Notes: generated by a model from the letters alone, not told the origin. A DNA stretch of 64,000 bases from Saccharopolyspora sp. SCSIO 74807 (GCF_037023755.1 NZ_CP146100.1:556001-620000); one strand, 5' to 3'; shown: positions 1-9,188, numbered from the stretch's first letter. Numbers and translations are program-made.

Positions 1-82
1 CGAGTCCGACGACAGAACATTTACGACGCAGTTAGTGTTACATCGTTGGTGTCACAGAGGTCAAGGAGTAAGGTGTCCCACT

Positions 83-814
83 ATGCTCCGAACAGCGGAC
101 GAAGAGCTGACCATCGACGAACTGGCCGCCCGCGCCGGAGTCACCGTGCGCACCGTCCGCTTCTACTCGTCGCGCGGACTGATCCCACCACCGCGCCTGC
201 GCGGGCGTCTCGGACTCTACGGCGCCGATCACCTCGCCCGGCTGGACCTGATCCGCGAGCTGCAGACGCTCGGGTTCACCCTCTCCGCGATCGAACGGCA
301 CCTGGAAGGCATCCCCGACGACGCCACGCCGGAGGACCTCGCGCTGCAGCGGGCGCTGCTGGCGCCGTGGACCAGTGATCAGACCGAGGACCTCTCCCGC
401 AACGAGCTGAACCAGCGCGCCGGGCGGCACCTCGACGACGATCTCGTCGAGCAGCTGATCTCGCTGGGCGTGCTGGAGCGGACCGGCGACGGGCTCGACC
501 ACGTGCGGCTGCCGAACACCGCGATGCTCGGGGTCGGGCTGCAGATCCTCGACCTCGGCCTGCCGCTGGAGATGCTGCTGCGGGCCAAGGACATCGTGGA
601 CCGGCACACCACGCAGATCGCCGTCGAACTGCGCGAGCTGTTCGCCGCGAACGTGCTGCGCCCGTACGTCGAGCGGGGCAGGCCGGAGCAGGAGCGCGAG
701 CGGGTGCGGGAGGCCACCGACCAGTTGCGGCCGCTGACCATCCAAGTCCTGGTCAACGGTTTCCAGAACGCGGTCAACAACGTGATCCGCGAGCACGTTC
801 GGGAACCCGAATAA
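83..814 (+). CDS. MerR family transcriptional regulator
   Basis: A 243-residue MerR-type DNA-binding regulator. The N-terminal winged helix-turn-helix (about residues 8-75) has the family pattern: ELAARAGVTVRTVRFYSSRGL followed by a wing and YGADHLARLDLIRELQTLGFTLSAI. The C-terminal part (about 90-243) is helical, with no cysteine cluster typical of metal sensors, so a metal role is unlikely. I chose the ATG at 83 because AAGGAG lies about 14 bases upstream and the helix-turn-helix starts shortly after; an earlier in-frame start at 35 adds 16 residues without family character. A terminator-like hairpin overlaps the stop. The next gene encodes an acyl-CoA synthetase-like protein, so a role in lipid metabolism is possible but is only inference from position. 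Confidence 0.85.
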   Translation: MLRTADEELTIDELAARAGVTVRTVRFYSSRGLIPPPRLRGRLGLYGADHLARLDLIRELQTLGFTLSAIERHLEGIPDDATPEDLALQRALLAPWTSDQTEDLSRNELNQRAGRHLDDDLVEQLISLGVLERTGDGLDHVRLPNTAMLGVGLQILDLGLPLEMLLRAKDIVDRHTTQIAVELRELFAANVLRPYVERGRPEQERERVREATDQLRPLTIQVLVNGFQNAVNNVIREHVREPE

Positions 815-836
815 AACGGACTTACCGCCCGTTTTC
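813..836 (+). terminator. Hairpin at the end of the MerR gene
   Basis: AAAACGG (813-819) pairs with CCGTTTT (829-835) across a 9-base loop and overlaps the TAA stop. It looks like an intrinsic terminator whose own arm supplies the T-run. Confidence 0.55.
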
Positions 837-1126
837 CGCGGGCTGTGGGAAAACCGCTCCCCGTCGACGAGACCTTCCACCGCATCCGCCGCGACCACGG
901 CGCGGCGGATCAGGCGCTCGCCGATTCAACCTGAATGCGGGAACGTTTCGTCCTGGCAGCGGAAGAACCCACGGAACGCCGACACGCACGAGCACGAGAA
1001 CCGCTGATCCGCGCACCGGGCGGCACTCGTCCGGCTCCTGGTCAAAACGGCCACCGGCGCGGTTCGATCGGCTGGGTCACGCGCGTCGCGACCGTGGCCA
1101 CCTCGCAAGTGGGGAGGAGCCACCGC
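815..1126. other. Intergenic stretch before the acyl-CoA synthetase-like gene
   Basis: A 312-base gap. It holds the terminator above and a second hairpin, ATCCGCCGCG (884-893) with CGCGGCGGAT (901-910). A 29-codon reading frame from GTG 845 has protein-like composition but no ribosome binding site, so I do not call it a gene. I see no clear promoter. Confidence 0.4.
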
Positions 1127-2797
1127 ATGGACGCATTCGCGGAGTCCGCGGCGCCGCTGACCGTTCCGCGGCTGTTCGGGCGCAACGCCGCCGAACATCC
1201 CGACCGGCCCGCGCTTACCGCAGGCGACCGCACCTGGACCTGGGGCGAAGCCGAGCGCGAGGTGCGTTCGCTGGCCGCCGGGTTCGCCGCGCTCGGCCTG
1301 CGGCCGGGGCAGACCGCGGTGCTGATGATGTCCAACCGGCCCGAGCAGTGGCTGGCCGATGCCGCGCTCGCGCACCTCGGCGCCGTCCCGGTGGCGGTCG
1401 CCCCCGCGCTCAGCACCGGCGACGTCGGCCACGTGGCCCGGCACAGCCGCGCTCGGCTGCTCCTGCTGGAGAACGCCCAGCACGTGCGCAGGTCCGCGGC
1501 GGCGCTGCGGGACGCGGAAGGGCTGGAGCACGTGGTCGTGCTCGACGAGCAGGCCATCCCGGACGAGGACCGCCGCTTCCGGTCCTGGGACGCGCTGCGC
1601 GCCGGAGGCGAACGGCTGCTCGCCGAAGACCCGGGGCTGGTGCGGCGGCACGCCGACGACGTCGGACCGGACGATCCGGTGACCGTGTCGTACTCGCAGG
1701 ACCCGCTCGGACAGCAGACCGGTGTCGTGCTGACCCACCGCAACGTGCTCGCCGCAGCCGATGCACGGCATCGGCTCACCGGCGCGCAGCCGCACTCGCG
1801 CACCGTCTGCTCGCTGCCCATGGCGCACATGGCCGAGCGCGCGACCAGCCTGTACAGCGCCATCCACGACATCGCGCACGTGCACTTCTGCAACGGGATC
1901 AGTGAGGTCGTCGATGCGCTGCCGGACATCCGACCGCACACGCTCGTCGGCGTGCCGCGGTTGTGGGAACGGCTCGCGGCGAAACTGCGCGCCTCGGCCG
2001 ACGGGCACGATCCGCTCGCCAAGATCGGACTCGACGCCACCACTTGGGCGGCCAGCGGTTCCGCGCCGCTGAACCGGGAGGTGCCGGAGCTGTTCGCCGC
2101 CAGCGGCCTGGAGATCTTCGAGTGCTGGGGCCTGACCGAGACCGCCGGCTGGACCGCGTCCGGTTCCCCGGGCAGCACCCGGCCGGGCACCGCGGGACGC
2201 CCGCTGCCCGGTGTCCAGGTGCGCGCCGAGGACGGCGAACTGCTGGTGCGCGGGCCGATGGTGTGCGCGGGCAGGCTCGAGGACGACGGGGTGATCCGCT
2301 CGATCACCGACTCCGGCGGCTGGTTGCGCACCGGCGACGCGGGAAGCGTCGACGCGGACGGCTTCCTCTCGATCACCGGTCGCAAGGACGAGCTCATCGT
2401 CGACGCCGACGGGCAGCACGTCTCTCCCGACGTCGTGGAGAACGCGCTGCGAGCGCATCCGTTGATCGGGCACGCATTGGTCTTCGGCAACGGACGGCCG
2501 CACCTGGTCGCGCTGCTGGTGCTGGACGAGGAAGCGGCTCCGGAATGGGCGCGGCAGCACGGCATCGACGGCACCTCGCCTGCCGAACTGGCCCGGCACC
2601 CGGAGGTGCTCGCCGAGGTGGACCGCGCGGTCGGGGCGGCGAACTCGTGGCTCGACGCGTCCGGCCAGGTCCGCGGGCACCGGCTGCTGGACCGCACGTG
2701 GGGCGCCGAGGGCGGCGAGCTCGGCCCGTCGATGCGGTTGCGCCGCCACGCCATCCACGACAAGTACGCCGAAGTGCTGGAGTCGCTGTACTCCTGA
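1127..2797 (+). CDS. Long-chain acyl-CoA synthetase-like AMP-binding protein with eroded motifs
   Basis: A 556-residue member of the adenylate-forming (ANL) superfamily, closest in layout to FadD15-type long-chain acyl-CoA ligases, which activate fatty acids through an acyl-AMP. The start ATG at 1127 has a strong GGGGAGGAG site (1111-1119). Conserved parts include ECWGLTETAG (A5), GWLRTGDAG (A7) and ITGRKDELIV (A8). Two key motifs are altered. The glycine/serine/threonine-rich phosphate-binding loop, normally YTSGTTGxPKG, reads SYSQDPLGQQTG at about residues 187-198. Near the C-terminus the lysine expected in a PTxK motif is arginine (GPSMRLRR). The protein may therefore be a weak or non-canonical enzyme, or a binding protein. 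It stands alone behind the MerR gene. Confidence 0.82.
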   Translation: MDAFAESAAPLTVPRLFGRNAAEHPDRPALTAGDRTWTWGEAEREVRSLAAGFAALGLRPGQTAVLMMSNRPEQWLADAALAHLGAVPVAVAPALSTGDVGHVARHSRARLLLLENAQHVRRSAAALRDAEGLEHVVVLDEQAIPDEDRRFRSWDALRAGGERLLAEDPGLVRRHADDVGPDDPVTVSYSQDPLGQQTGVVLTHRNVLAAADARHRLTGAQPHSRTVCSLPMAHMAERATSLYSAIHDIAHVHFCNGISEVVDALPDIRPHTLVGVPRLWERLAAKLRASADGHDPLAKIGLDATTWAASGSAPLNREVPELFAASGLEIFECWGLTETAGWTASGSPGSTRPGTAGRPLPGVQVRAEDGELLVRGPMVCAGRLEDDGVIRSITDSGGWLRTGDAGSVDADGFLSITGRKDELIVDADGQHVSPDVVENALRAHPLIGHALVFGNGRPHLVALLVLDEEAAPEWARQHGIDGTSPAELARHPEVLAEVDRAVGAANSWLDASGQVRGHRLLDRTWGAEGGELGPSMRLRRHAIHDKYAEVLESLYS

Positions 2798-2978
2798 CTT
2801 GCTCACCACCGAGTGGTGGCAGCCGATCGGCATCGCCGCCGTTGATCACTGATGGTCACCGAAGCGCCACCGGGGGAACCTCGATTCGGTGATCTTTGAG
2901 TATTGGTGCGGTTCGGACCGGGAATGTGCCGATACATCTGAGCGGACACTTCCCCGAATCCCCGGAGGCGCACCTGAC

Positions 2979-3389
2979 ATGGCTGCCACCAAACTGACCC
3001 GCACCCTGCTGCTGACCGCACTGCTCACCGCCGCGTCCGTGCCCGCGGGAGTGGCCAACGCGGCCCCGGACGCGGCCGAGCGCAGCGCTTTCACGCTCTC
3101 GGTCGGACCCGAGAACGGCGTCGAAACCCCGCGCACGACGCTGCTGAGCTGCGACCCGGCGGGCGGCACGCACCCGCGGGCGGACGCCGCCTGCGCGAGC
3201 CTGCGGGACGCGGGCGGGGACTTCCACCGGCTCAGCCAGAACCACGCGGCCACGCCGTGTCCGATGGTGCTCAAGCCCGTCGTGGCGACCGCGCACGGCA
3301 ACTGGCAGGGCAAGCCGGTGCACTTCCGGCAGGAGTTCGGCAACGAGTGCGTGGCCGCGGCGAAGCTGGGCGCGGTGTACGACTTCTGA
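2979..3389 (+). CDS. SSI-family secreted subtilisin inhibitor
   Basis: A 136-residue secreted serine-protease inhibitor of the Streptomyces subtilisin inhibitor family. An N-terminal signal peptide (about residues 1-29, ending AGVANA) precedes the mature domain. Diagnostic motifs are CDPAGGTHPRADAACASL and the reactive-site loop CPMVLKPV. By alignment with SSI the P1 residue is methionine, which in the family favours subtilisin-like targets. Four cysteines are placed for the two usual disulfides. The start at 2979 follows GGAGG (2964-2968). It is monocistronic and ends in a strong terminator. Confidence 0.95.
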   Translation: MAATKLTRTLLLTALLTAASVPAGVANAAPDAAERSAFTLSVGPENGVETPRTTLLSCDPAGGTHPRADAACASLRDAGGDFHRLSQNHAATPCPMVLKPVVATAHGNWQGKPVHFRQEFGNECVAAAKLGAVYDF

Positions 3390-3401
3390 TCCCGCCGCAC
3401 G

Positions 3402-3434
3402 ACGACCCCGCGCAAGGCTTTCGCGCGGGGTCGT
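3402..3434 (+). terminator. Terminator of the SSI gene
   Basis: A perfect 12-bp stem, ACGACCCCGCGC (3402-3413) with GCGCGGGGTCGT (3423-3434), 13 bases after the stop. The T-run is short, as is common in actinobacteria. Confidence 0.75.
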
Positions 3435-3494
3435 TCGCGTGTGCGGCACCACTACTCGACCGACTGGCCACACTGGACGTATTACCGTGACGGC

Positions 3495-3920
3495 ATGGCC
3501 GCAGAGCAGCACGAATCCGCCGGGAGACCGGACGGGCAACGGGAATCGTCCGCTTCTCGGTGGCCGCAGCGGCTCTACGGCACGGGCACCGAACCCGATC
3601 CCCGCTTCACCCTCGCCAACGAGCGGACGTTCCTGGCGTGGATCCGGACGGCGCTGGCGCTGATGGCGGCCGGGGTCGGCGTGGAGGCGTTGAACGCCGC
3701 GGCCGCGACGCACAGCCCGCTGCGCACCGCCCTTGCGGTGTTGCTGCTGCTGGCGGGGGTCGTGTGCAGCGTGGCCGCGTTCGGGCGCTGGGTGCGGCTG
3801 GAGCGCGCGTTGCGCACCGGCGCACCGCTGCCGTCGCCGAAGCTCGCGCCGTTCATCGGCTACGGCCTCGGCGCGATCGGCGTGGCTTCGTTCGTCCTGC
3901 TGCTGATCACCGGGTTCTGA
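3495..3920 (+). CDS. YidH/DUF202 family membrane protein
   Basis: A 141-residue small membrane protein. The DUF202 signature FTLANERTFLAWIRTALALMA lies at about residues 35-55, followed by three predicted transmembrane segments (roughly 45-67, 75-97 and 115-137). The family is widespread and its function is not established. The ATG at 3495 follows a charged leader with no family similarity upstream. The next gene, 2 bases downstream, encodes a second DUF202 protein, so the two probably form an operon and perhaps a complex. Confidence 0.85.
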   Translation: MAAEQHESAGRPDGQRESSASRWPQRLYGTGTEPDPRFTLANERTFLAWIRTALALMAAGVGVEALNAAAATHSPLRTALAVLLLLAGVVCSVAAFGRWVRLERALRTGAPLPSPKLAPFIGYGLGAIGVASFVLLLITGF

Positions 3921-3922
3921 GC

Positions 3923-4249
3923 GTGCCGCACGAGGAGCCCTGGGATCCCGGTTTGCAGGTCGAGCGCACCACGCTCGCGTGGTTGCGCACGATCATGGCC
4001 TTCGTCGCCGGGATGGCGGTGCTGCTGCGGCTGATCGCGCACCGCAGCGCAGTGGCCGCCGCGGTGTCCGCTGCGGTGTTCCTGCCGGTGGCAGCAGTGA
4101 TCGCGTTCCTGGCGTGGCGCCGCCACCGGCGGGCCGAACGCAACCTCCGAGCGGACGAGCCGCTCCCCGACGGAGTGCTGCACGCCGGCGTGACCGCTCT
4201 GTCCCTGGTGGCCGCAGCCACCGCACTGGCCTACGCGCTGATCCTGTAG
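3923..4249 (+). CDS. DUF202 family membrane protein, second copy
   Basis: A 108-residue membrane protein with the shorter DUF202 core (LQVERTTLAWLRTIMAFVAG at about residues 10-29) and three hydrophobic segments. The GTG start at 3923 lies 2 bases after the stop of the preceding DUF202 gene, which argues for translational coupling. Its function is unknown. Paired YidG/YidH-type genes are common in bacteria, and the pairing here fits that pattern. Confidence 0.82.
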   Translation: MPHEEPWDPGLQVERTTLAWLRTIMAFVAGMAVLLRLIAHRSAVAAAVSAAVFLPVAAVIAFLAWRRHRRAERNLRADEPLPDGVLHAGVTALSLVAAATALAYALIL

Positions 4250-4294
4250 CGGACCGCCGCGGTTTTTCCGCGGACCATCCAGCGGAACCGCTGG

Positions 4295-4323
4295 CCTGCG
4301 GTGAACGACCCGTTCCCCGCAGG
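4295..4323 (-). terminator. Terminator of the gcvH-sdaA operon
   Basis: CCTGCGG (4295-4301) pairs with CCGCAGG (4317-4323), with an inner GAACG/CGTTC stem, directly after the sdaA stop. A second palindrome (CCGCGG, five T, CCGCGG at 4257-4273) lies beyond it and could serve the convergent DUF202 gene. Confidence 0.6.
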
Positions 4324-4324
4324 C

Positions 4325-5686
4325 TCAGCACTCGATCACGTTCACCGCGAGACCGCCGCGGGCCGTCTCCTTGTACTTGACCTTCATGTCCCGGCCGGTG
4401 TCGCGCATCGTGCGGATCGCCTTGTCCAGCGAGACGACGTGGCTGCCGTTGCCGCGCAAGGCCATCCGCGCGGCCGTGACCGCCTTGACCGAGGCGACCG
4501 CGTTGCGCTCGATGCACGGAACCTGAACCAGACCGCCCACCGGATCGCAGGTGAGACCGAGGTTGTGCTCCACCCCGATCTCCGCGGCGTTCTCCACCTG
4601 CCCCGGCGTCGCGCCGAGCACTTCGGCGAGCCCGGCGGCGGCCATCGAGCACGCCGAACCGACTTCGCCTTGGCAACCGACCTCGGCACCGGAGATCGAA
4701 GCGTTCTCCTTGAACAACACCCCGATCGCCCCGGCCGCGAGCAGGAAGCGCACGATGCCGTCCTCGTCGGCGCCCGGCACGAACCGCGCGTAGTAGTGCA
4801 GCACCGCGGGCACGATCCCCGCTGCACCGTTGGTGGGCGCGGTCACGACCCGCCCGCCCGCGGCGTTCTCCTCGTTCACCGCCAGCGCGAACAGCGTGAG
4901 CCATTCCATCGGGTCGTCCCGCTCGGTCAGGCTCGCCCGCAGCGTCGCCGCGCGTCTGCGCACCTTGAGCCCACCGGGCAGCACCCCGTCGTTGCGGGAG
5001 CCGTTTTCCACGCACTCCTGCATGACCGACCAGATGTGCAGCAGTCCCGCGCGCACCTGTTCCTCGGATCGCCAGGACAGCTCGTTGGCCAGCATCACGT
5101 CGCTGATCCGCGCGCCGGATTCCGAGCACTGCTCGAGCAGTTGCGCACCGGTGCTGAACGGGTGCCGCAACGGAGTCTCGTCCGGTTTGATCCGGTCCGC
5201 GCCCGTGGCGTCCTCGTCCACGACGAAACCGCCGCCGACCGAATAGAACACCGCTTCGCGCAGCGGGCCGGACTCGCCGAGCGGCCCGTGCGCGCTGAAG
5301 CGCATCCCGTTCGGATGCAACGGCAAGGATTTGCGCCGGTGCATCACCAGATCCTTGTCGGGGTCGAACCGGACCTCGCGCGCACCGTTGAGCAACAAGC
5401 CGCCGCCGGAACGCACCTCGTCCATCCGGTGCTCGACCGAGGACGGCTCGACGGTCTCCGGGTCGTGGCCTTCCAGCCCGAGCAGCACCGCCTTCGGGCT
5501 GCCGTGGCCGTGCCCGGTCGCGCCCAGCGAGCCGAACAGCTCGGCCTTCACCCGCACCACCTGGTCGAGCAGCCCGTCGCGGTGCAACCCCGCGACGAAC
5601 CGGCCCGCCGCCCGCATCGGGCCGACGGTGTGCGAGCTCGACGGCCCGATGCCCACCGAGAAGAGGTCGAAGACACTGATCGCCAT
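4325..5686 (-). CDS. sdaA: L-serine ammonia-lyase (L-serine deaminase)
   Basis: A 453-residue iron-sulfur L-serine dehydratase that converts L-serine to pyruvate and ammonia in the cytosol. It is the single-chain form, with a beta domain starting at [14 protein letters not shown] (residues 11-24) followed by the alpha domain. Cysteines for the [4Fe-4S] cluster are in [15 protein letters not shown] and [19 protein letters not shown]. Length and start match the family. It follows gcvH with a 26-base gap, and both probably lie on one transcript from the glycine riboswitch. Glycine taken up in excess could thus be routed through serine to pyruvate, although glyA, gcvT and gcvP are not in this window. 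Confidence 0.95.
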   Translation of the reverse strand: MAISVFDLFSVGIGPSSSHTVGPMRAAGRFVAGLHRDGLLDQVVRVKAELFGSLGATGHGHGSPKAVLLGLEGHDPETVEPSSVEHRMDEVRSGGGLLLNGAREVRFDPDKDLVMHRRKSLPLHPNGMRFSAHGPLGESGPLREAVFYSVGGGFVVDEDATGADRIKPDETPLRHPFSTGAQLLEQCSESGARISDVMLANELSWRSEEQVRAGLLHIWSVMQECVENGSRNDGVLPGGLKVRRRAATLRASLTERDDPMEWLTLFALAVNEENAAGGRVVTAPTNGAAGIVPAVLHYYARFVPGADEDGIVRFLLAAGAIGVLFKENASISGAEVGCQGEVGSACSMAAAGLAEVLGATPGQVENAAEIGVEHNLGLTCDPVGGLVQVPCIERNAVASVKAVTAARMALRGNGSHVVSLDKAIRTMRDTGRDMKVKYKETARGGLAVNVIEC

Positions 5687-5712
5687 GGCCTGCCCCTTCC
5701 GGCCTGGCTCGG

Positions 5713-6087
5713 CTACTCGCCGCTGGTGAACGCGGCGTATTGCTCGGCGGTGAGCACAGCACCGGTGCTCTCCGCGCGCACTTCGAGCAGCCAGCCGTTG
5801 CCGAACGGGTCGGCGTTGACCGCCGCCGGGTCGTCCACGACGGCCTCGTTGACCGCTACGACCTCACCGGTCACCGGGGCGTACAGGTCGCTGACGGACT
5901 TGGTGGATTCCAGCTCGCCGCAGGACTGGCCGGATTCGATGCGTTCCCCGGTCTCCGGGAGCTGCACGTAGACGATGTCGCCGAGCGCTTCAGCCGCGTA
6001 CGGCGTGACACCGATGCGGACCACGTCACCGCGGTCCTCGATCCACTCGTGCTCTTCGGTGTAGCGCAGCTGCTCGGGCAGGGACAT
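5713..6087 (-). CDS. gcvH: Glycine cleavage system H protein
   Basis: A 124-residue lipoyl carrier protein of the glycine cleavage complex, which shuttles the aminomethyl group between the P, T and L proteins. The lipoylation site is Lys63 in [14 protein letters not shown], and the family start YTEEHEWI is at residues 9-16. AGGAG lies just upstream of the ATG. The gene is preceded by a glycine riboswitch and followed by sdaA. Other gcv genes are absent nearby, so the H protein must work with subunits encoded elsewhere. Confidence 0.96.
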   Translation of the reverse strand: MSLPEQLRYTEEHEWIEDRGDVVRIGVTPYAAEALGDIVYVQLPETGERIESGQSCGELESTKSVSDLYAPVTGEVVAVNEAVVDDPAAVNADPFGNGWLLEVRAESTGAVLTAEQYAAFTSGE

Positions 6088-6134
6088 GGAGGCTCCTGAA
6101 GGGCGTCGTGGGCACGGTCGTGCCCGGGTCCTGG

Positions 6135-6316
6135 GCCTCCCCCTCTGTTGCGGAACCTGAGAGCTTCACCGCCGCAGGCGGCTTGCACCGTGGGTGCGGC
6201 GCCGGAGCGCGCGCTTTCCAGAGTCGCCTCGCCCGAGCGGTCATGGTGCCTGAGAGTTTGCGGGGAGAGTTTGCTCCTTCGGCGCCCTGCTGCGCAGGGT
6301 CTCTCCCGCCCGGGTT
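6135..6316 (-). promoter_or_regulatory. Glycine riboswitch upstream of gcvH-sdaA
   Basis: On the minus strand the leader carries the conserved elements of glycine aptamers. The first aptamer has GGGAGAGACCC, GCCGAAGGAGCAA, CTCTCAGGCAC and ACTCTGGAAAG; the second part has GGTGAAGCTCTCAGG and ACAGAGGGGGAGG. The arrangement matches actinobacterial tandem-type glycine riboswitches. A GGGCACG/CGTGCCC hairpin lies between the aptamer and the AGGAG ribosome binding site and could be the expression platform. The boundaries are approximate. Confidence 0.9.
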
Positions 6317-6497
6317 CTGCGGCGGTATGCGGTTGTCGCGTGTGCGGCAACGATAAACGCACCGCTGCGGCTGGCAAAGCCCCTCCCACCGGACCGGGCA
6401 CGCCCGATGGTCGGTGCGCAGGTGCCGCCGAACGGCGCTAGCCACCGCGAGATTGGTTCAACCACCCTGGTCGGGAACCGATCGACGGGAGGTTCCG

Positions 6498-7913
6498 GTG
6501 CGCGGAACTCGCAGGTCAAAGCTGGCTGCGCTGGTGTTGTCGGCGTTCGCGCCGGGTCTCGTGCTCGCGCCTGCGGCGCACGCCGAGCCGTCGGTCGGCG
6601 TGTGGCTGACCACTCAGGACGGCGGGCAGCTGCTCGCGCGCCAGCCGGACGTCGAGTTCGGCTCGGGCGGCGGGCATCGCACGATCACCGTCGATCCGGG
6701 CGAGACCCACCAGACCATGACCGGGTTCGGTGCGGCGCTGACCGACTCGTCGGCGGCGTTGATGAACGCCTCGCCGCGGCGCGACGAACTGCTGACCGAG
6801 CTGTTCGACCAGCGCGAGGGCATCGGGCTGACCGCGGTGCGGCAGGTGATCGGCGCCTCGGACTTCGCGCGCGAGGTCTACAGCTACGACGAGGTGCCTC
6901 CGGGCCAGGACGACTACGACCTGTCCGAGTTCTCCATCGCGCACGACGAGGCCGACATCCTGCCGCTGCTGCGGCGCGCGAAGGAACTCTCGCCGGAGCT
7001 GAACGCGGTCGCCACGCCGTGGAGCGCGCCGGGCTGGATGAAATCCGGCGGCTCGATGATCGGCGGCGAACTGCCCGCGCAGAACTACCAGGTGTTCGCC
7101 GACTACCTGGTGAAGTTCGTGCAGGCGTACCAGCGGGCTGGTGTGCCGATCGATGCGCTGACCCCGCAGAACGAGCCGCTGAACACGCAGGAGTCGTACC
7201 CGGGCAGCCCGATGGCACCGGACGCGCAGGCCGCGTTCGTCCGCAACGACCTCGGGCCGAAGCTCGAGCAGGCCGGGCTGGGGACCGAGGTGTTCGCCTA
7301 CGACCACAACTGGGACGACGTCGACTACCCGAACCAGGTCCTCGATGCCGCCGCGCAGTACACCGACGGCGCGGCGTTCCACTGCTACGGCGGCGACCCG
7401 TCGGCGCAGTCCGCGGTGCACGAAGCGCATCCGGACGCCGAGATCCACCTGACGGAGTGCTCCGGCACCGAATCAGCCGACCCCGCGAACACCTTCCGCG
7501 ACACATTGGCCTGGCAGGCCGACAACCTGATCATCGGCGGCACCCGGAACCACGCGAGCAGCGTGCTGCTGTGGAACCTGGCGCTGGATCCCGCGCACGG
7601 GCCGGTCCTGGACGGCGCCTGCACCGACTGCACCGGCGTGACGACCGTCGATGGCGGGGACGTGCGCTACAACGCGGAGTACTACGCGCTCGGGCACGCC
7701 AGCAAGTTCGTGCGGCCGGGGGCCGTCCGGGTCGGCTCGAACGACCTCGGCGAAGTCCGCAACGCCGCGTTCCGCAACCCCGACGGCTCCATCGCGCTGA
7801 TCGCGCACAACCCGACCGGTGGCGAGCAGACCTTCACCGTGTCCGCGCAGAACCGCGCCTTCGACTACACGTTGCCCGCGGGCGGGCTGGCGACCTTCAG
7901 CTGGCCGGGCTGA
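6498..7913 (+). CDS. Secreted glycoside hydrolase family 30 (glucosylceramidase-like)
   Basis: A 471-residue secreted glycosidase of the GH30 type, which hydrolyses beta-glycosidic bonds by retention. The GTG start at 6498 follows GGAGG (6488-6492) and opens a signal peptide ending APAAHA at about residue 29. The catalytic barrel includes MTGFGAALTDSSAAL, WSAPGWMK, the acid/base glutamate in TPQNEPLN and the nucleophile in HLTECSG. A C-terminal beta-sandwich ends NPTGGEQTFTV...LATFSWPG. The exact substrate (glucosylceramide, beta-1,6-glucan or xylan) cannot be told from the sequence. It is monocistronic. Confidence 0.92.
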   Translation: MRGTRRSKLAALVLSAFAPGLVLAPAAHAEPSVGVWLTTQDGGQLLARQPDVEFGSGGGHRTITVDPGETHQTMTGFGAALTDSSAALMNASPRRDELLTELFDQREGIGLTAVRQVIGASDFAREVYSYDEVPPGQDDYDLSEFSIAHDEADILPLLRRAKELSPELNAVATPWSAPGWMKSGGSMIGGELPAQNYQVFADYLVKFVQAYQRAGVPIDALTPQNEPLNTQESYPGSPMAPDAQAAFVRNDLGPKLEQAGLGTEVFAYDHNWDDVDYPNQVLDAAAQYTDGAAFHCYGGDPSAQSAVHEAHPDAEIHLTECSGTESADPANTFRDTLAWQADNLIIGGTRNHASSVLLWNLALDPAHGPVLDGACTDCTGVTTVDGGDVRYNAEYYALGHASKFVRPGAVRVGSNDLGEVRNAAFRNPDGSIALIAHNPTGGEQTFTVSAQNRAFDYTLPAGGLATFSWPG

Positions 7914-8016
7914 GCCCTTCGCGCGGCGCGTCCACCGCGCCGATGGCACCGCGGCGACGAGCACGGGCGCGGCGTACCGGCGGAGGATGGTGGCAGCCAC
8001 GCGGAAGGGAGCACGG

Positions 8017-9132
8017 GTGAAGATCGCGGTGCCGCAAGAGATCAAGAACCACGAGTACCGAGTGGCGTGCACCCCGGCAGGCGTGCACGAGCTGCGCGCA
8101 CACGGCCACGAGGTGTTCGTGCAGGCCGGCGCGGGGTCCGGCTCGTCGATCCCGGACGAGGACTACCTCGCGGCGGGGGCGGAGCTGGTCGGTTCGGCGG
8201 ACGAGGCGTGGGCAGCGGGCGAACTGGTGCTCAAGGTGAAGGAGCCGGTACCGGAGGAGTACCCGCGGCTGCGCGAGGGGCAACTGCTGTTCACCTACCT
8301 GCACCTGGCCGCATCGGCCGAGCTGACCGGGGCGCTGATGCGCGCCGGGGTCACCGGCATCGCCTACGAGACCGTGCAGGCACCCGGCGGGAACCTGCCG
8401 CTGCTGGCGCCGATGAGCGAGGTCGCAGGCAGGCTGGCCCCGCAGGTCGGCTCCTACGCGCTGCTGCGTCCCAGCGGCGGGCGGGGTGTCCTGCCCGGCG
8501 GTGTTCCCGGAGTGGCGCCCGCGCGGGTCGTGGTGATCGGCGGCGGGGTCGCGGGGCTGAATGCCGCGACCGTCGCGCTCGGCATGGGCGCGGACGTGGA
8601 ACTGCTGGACACCAACGTCGACAAGCTGCGCGACATCGACCGCGACTACCGCGGCGGCATCCGCACCGTGGCCTCGAACCGGTACACCGTGGAATCCGCG
8701 GTGCAGGCGGCCGACCTGGTGATCGGCGCGGTGCTGATCCCCGGCGCGAAAGCCCCGAAGCTCGTCTCGAACGAGCTGGTGTCGCGGATGAAGCCGGGCA
8801 GCGTGCTGGTGGACGTGGCGGTCGACCAGGGCGGCTGCTTCGCCGATTCGGAGCCCACCACGCACGACGCCCCGACCTACCGGGTGCACGACTCGTTGTT
8901 CTACTGCGTGGCCAACATGCCGGGCGCGGTGCCGAACACCTCGACGCACGCGCTCACCAACGTGACGCTGCCGTACGCGCTGCGCATCGCCGATCACGGG
9001 TGGCGCGCGGCGTGCGCGGCGGACCCGGCGCTGGCGGGCGGGCTGAACACGCACGGCGGGAAGCTGGTGAACGCAGCGGTCGCGGAGGCGCACGACCTGC
9101 CGCTGACGGATCCGTCCGCGGTACTGGACTGA
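8017..9132 (+). CDS. ald: Alanine dehydrogenase
   Basis: A 371-residue NAD-dependent L-alanine dehydrogenase, matching the family length. It interconverts alanine and pyruvate plus ammonia. Substrate residues lie in LVLKVKEP (Lys) and FTYLHLA (His), and the Rossmann fold has [14 protein letters not shown]. The GTG start at 8017 follows GGAAGGGAG. A longer reading frame upstream overlaps the GH30 gene and is not credible. The stop codon lies inside a 17-bp tandem duplication (see findings), followed by a strong hairpin. Confidence 0.95.
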   Translation: MKIAVPQEIKNHEYRVACTPAGVHELRAHGHEVFVQAGAGSGSSIPDEDYLAAGAELVGSADEAWAAGELVLKVKEPVPEEYPRLREGQLLFTYLHLAASAELTGALMRAGVTGIAYETVQAPGGNLPLLAPMSEVAGRLAPQVGSYALLRPSGGRGVLPGGVPGVAPARVVVIGGGVAGLNAATVALGMGADVELLDTNVDKLRDIDRDYRGGIRTVASNRYTVESAVQAADLVIGAVLIPGAKAPKLVSNELVSRMKPGSVLVDVAVDQGGCFADSEPTTHDAPTYRVHDSLFYCVANMPGAVPNTSTHALTNVTLPYALRIADHGWRAACAADPALAGGLNTHGGKLVNAAVAEAHDLPLTDPSAVLD

Positions 9133-9154
9133 CGGGGGTACTGGACTGACGGGG
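9121..9154 (+). repeat. 17-bp perfect tandem duplication spanning the ald stop
   Basis: GTACTGGACTGACGGGG occurs at 9121-9137 and again at 9138-9154. The first copy carries the ald TGA; the second has no coding role. It looks like a recent slippage duplication. Confidence 0.9.
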
Positions 9155-9188
9155 GCGAGAGCCCCGGAGCGCTGCACGGAACGTATGG

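Noticed and set aside
845..934. A 29-codon frame from GTG 845 with plausible protein-like sequence
   Set aside because: No ribosome binding site, starts just after a terminator and contains a hairpin. It could be a remnant but is not supportable as a gene.
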